Below, in pieces: positions 62,382 to 64,000 of a stretch of DNA of 64,000 nucleotides (positions are counted from its first letter, which is position 1; each line of letters starts with the position of its first letter). Made by a program: the position numbers and the translations under genes. A model generated the notes under the pieces. It did no database searches. It saw only the letters and a program-made list of their open reading frames with translations, and had not been told where the DNA came from. Origin of the DNA: Daejeonella lutea (GTDB taxonomy: Bacteria > Bacteroidota > Bacteroidia > Sphingobacteriales > Sphingobacteriaceae); NCBI RefSeq assembly GCF_900168015.1, contig NZ_FUYR01000002.1, positions 390,557 through 454,556 on the forward strand, written 5' to 3'.

Positions 62382-63392
62382 TTACCGTGCGTCCAGATAA
62401 ATGGCCTCAGGAAAACTTGTTAGTGTGGCAATGCGTTGAGGCGAGGCATTTCCATTATCCTGGAACTTAAAAACGAGGATTTGCTGGTTAGCTTTTTCCG
62501 CTACGTAAATAATGTCTTTCCCTGCTCTTGAATCCCATGCCACATCAACAGGATTACCAAGGCTGGTCCCTAAACCAGAAATAACCCTCGTTGGCGTAAT
62601 TAATGCTCCTTTAGGGTCAAACTTGGCTAGCACGGTTTCAATTATAAATATTTTTCCATCAGTCTTAAAACCTGGTGCCGAAGGCTCACCGATATCAGTA
62701 AGAATTAAGGCATCACGGGTAGAAGAATATGTAATTCCATGCAGTCTTGTGGCCCCCGCTATAGTAATTTTTTTAGTAGGTACTATTGTACCAACCTGCA
62801 TTGATGAAGCCTTTTCAAACAACTGTACTTCAACCCGGTTCTTGTCCATGACCACAAACAGATTATCGTCTTCCAGATGTATTCCCCAAGGCTGGCCATC
62901 GAGCTTAAGTTTTTTTGTTGCCCGGGCTGTTCCTGCAATAGTGTCAATACCGACATATACATACAAGGAACTATCGCTGTTACTAGCTATGTATAAAGTC
63001 TTCCGAACCCGATCAAAAGCAATTTCCCTCGCACTAGGCAGGGCATCATCGATAAACGATCCTTTTTGTGTCAGCGAACCATCTGGTTTTACCGTAAACG
63101 AACGTATGTTTTTGGCCTGCCTGCTTACCTGGTAAACTGTTCCCGAATAAGGATCAAAGAAAATACCATTTCCATCCGGCAATTTTGTGTCGTAGCGATC
63201 AGGACTATCTAGGGTCGCAGCGTCAGCCGGATCGAAGACCATGGTACTCATTACTGACGCATCAGTATCCGCATTAGAAACGTACAATCTGGATACCGTA
63301 CTTTGGAGTAAGGGCTCATTATCATCTTTAGTGCAGCCCGAAAATAGTGCAGCAGTCAGAATTACAAACGCAGCTAGGAAATGACGATTCAT
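62382..63392 (-). CDS. Beta-propeller lipoprotein
   Basis: The 336-residue product has a lipoprotein signal (lipobox FSGC, Cys20) and repeated blades of the YncE/NHL-like type (LYVSNADTDASVM, TVYQVSRQAKNIRSFTV, KTLYIASNSDSSLYVYV, DLFVVMDKNRVEVQ-like segment, IIYVAEKANQQILVFKF). It is probably surface or periplasmic; no ligand can be named. A -7 element (TACCTTTG, 63407-63400) ends 7 bases before the ATG. Confidence 0.8.
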   Translation of the reverse strand: MNRHFLAAFVILTAALFSGCTKDDNEPLLQSTVSRLYVSNADTDASVMSTMVFDPADAATLDSPDRYDTKLPDGNGIFFDPYSGTVYQVSRQAKNIRSFTVKPDGSLTQKGSFIDDALPSAREIAFDRVRKTLYIASNSDSSLYVYVGIDTIAGTARATKKLKLDGQPWGIHLEDDNLFVVMDKNRVEVQLFEKASSMQVGTIVPTKKITIAGATRLHGITYSSTRDALILTDIGEPSAPGFKTDGKIFIIETVLAKFDPKGALITPTRVISGLGTSLGNPVDVAWDSRAGKDIIYVAEKANQQILVFKFQDNGNASPQRIATLTSFPEAIYLDAR

Positions 63393-63399
63393 ATTTACT

Positions 63400-63407
63400 C
63401 AAAGGTA
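63400..63407 (-). promoter_or_regulatory. Candidate -7 element of the propeller lipoprotein
   Basis: TACCTTTG on the minus strand fits TAnnTTTG. It ends 7 bases before the ATG, implying an almost leaderless mRNA. No -33 TTG was seen. Confidence 0.4.
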
Positions 63408-63441
63408 AGACTAAAGAATGTATTACCTAATTTGAAAGCGA

Positions 63442-63819
63442 CTAATCGCTGTTGACTCCCGATTTGAAGGCTTTGTTTACAACTTCTTCAAGCTGGCTAA
63501 TACTAAACGGCTTTGCCAAGGTATAATCTGCGCCTGCATTTTCAGCAAGGGTATCTATATCATGGCTTCCTGTAAAGTACACTACGGGTATAGATTTGTG
63601 GACAGGGTGACTTTTGATAGTCTGAGTAGCTACAACACCACCATGTGTTGGTATTTTATTATCCATAAATATGATTGCCGGCTTCATCTCTTCTATTTTC
63701 TCGATAATGTTGTCACAATCGGGAATTGTGTAGACTTCAGCCATATTACTGTCCACAAGGATTATAGCTACCACCTCGGAAATCGTTAAATCATCATCGC
63801 AAACTAGTACACGTCTCAT
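63442..63819 (-). CDS. Single-domain response regulator
   Basis: The 125-residue protein is a receiver domain only: acidic pair CDDDLT, phosphoacceptor Asp in AIIFMDNKIPTHGG, Thr in VVYFTGSHD and Lys in DYTLAKPFSI. It has no output domain, so it probably acts by protein-protein contact in a phosphorelay. No kinase is next to it in the window. Confidence 0.92.
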   Translation of the reverse strand: MRRVLVCDDDLTISEVVAIILVDSNMAEVYTIPDCDNIIEKIEEMKPAIIFMDNKIPTHGGVVATQTIKSHPVHKSIPVVYFTGSHDIDTLAENAGADYTLAKPFSISQLEEVVNKAFKSGVNSD

Positions 63820-63912
63820 CTTATAAGTTACTTTAAATCATGTATACAACATTCAAGCCATTATTTTATTTTTTAAGACTTACCGATAAAGATAACAGAA
63901 TTGCCAAAAATA

Positions 63913-63943
63913 AAATAAGCTCCTGATGGGCAGGAGCTTATTT
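63913..63943. terminator. Terminator between the tRNA and the response regulator
   Basis: A perfect 13-bp stem AAATAAGCTCCTG/CAGGAGCTTATTT with a 5-base loop. On the minus strand it is followed by TTATTTTTGG. It lies about 37 bases after the 3' end of the probable tRNA. Confidence 0.88.
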
Positions 63944-63979
63944 AAACTAACCAATTATAAACCTGTTGAATAAGGTTTG

Positions 63980-64000
63980 CTGTAGGGGAAGGAGTCGAAC
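63980..64000 (-). tRNA. 3' end of a probable tRNA, cut by the window edge
   Basis: On the minus strand the sequence reads GTTCGACTCC TTCCCCTACA: a T-loop (TTCGACT) preceded by G53, the 3' half of the T stem, and a 7-base acceptor strand. No CCA is encoded. The anticodon is outside the window, so the type is unknown. Confidence 0.6.

Noticed and set aside
1..64000. CRISPR arrays, prophage, insertion sequences or restriction/defence islands
   Set aside because: No regularly spaced repeats, transposases, integrases, phage structural genes or known defence genes were found in either strand.

Overview
The window comes from a member of the Bacteroidota, most likely of the Sphingobacteriia (Pedobacter/Mucilaginibacter-like); this placement is inference. 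It rests on a type IX secretion/gliding pair (porV, gldJ), an ExbB-ExbD-ExbD-TonB-PstS-TPR cluster, a 14-gene complex I operon with a short NuoG, a three-gene succinate dehydrogenase with a single cytochrome b subunit, a ligase-associated PdeM phosphoesterase, and repeated use of the Bacteroidota promoter form TTG-N19-TAnnTTTG. I see no phage, insertion sequence, CRISPR array or rRNA. It is mostly chromosomal core with some accessory genes.

Layout. 1-3.8 kb: porV-ispF on the minus strand, diverging from gldJ on the plus strand. 3.8-6.2 kb: a two-gene FAD (GMC) dehydrogenase. 6.3-23.9 kb: one long minus-strand block that starts at nuoA and runs through nuoB-N, then a DedA protein, pyrophosphatase, a CBS-domain transporter, rsmE, a DUF4159 protein and a biotin-carrier protein. 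24-29.8 kb: the energy-transducer cluster. 30.3-34.4 kb: a SUI1 factor and a lipid kinase, then metK (behind a probable SAM-II riboswitch), a NUDIX hydrolase and an acyltransferase. 34.4-38.2 kb: a LytTR two-component system divergent from a 58-residue membrane peptide and an ABC-2 transporter. 38.2-43.4 kb: two M28 peptidases, a beta-CASP nuclease-like protein and a secreted repeat-poor protein with a long leader. 43.7-47.3 kb: sdhCAB. 47.4-53.3 kb: pdeM, a DegP-type protease and a SNF2 helicase. 53.4-58.6 kb: hflX-rbfA-PAQR-M23-TonB-like-aat-TRIC block. 58.7-61.8 kb: trpE-trpG-trpC behind a leader-peptide attenuator. 61.9-63.8 kb: a small cytochrome-b-like membrane protein, a beta-propeller lipoprotein and a single-domain response regulator. 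The right edge clips the 3' end of a probable tRNA.

The genes together describe aerobic respiration (complexes I and II), outer-membrane energy transduction and secretion, and tryptophan and SAM supply. Two RNA control elements can be read directly from the sequence: a trp leader peptide with tandem Trp codons followed by a terminator, and a SAM-II-like aptamer directly downstream of the metK promoter. The best candidate for an undescribed system is the LytTR-regulated cassette with an unannotated 58-residue membrane peptide. Several predicted promoters sit so close to start codons that short-leader or leaderless mRNAs look common in this genome.
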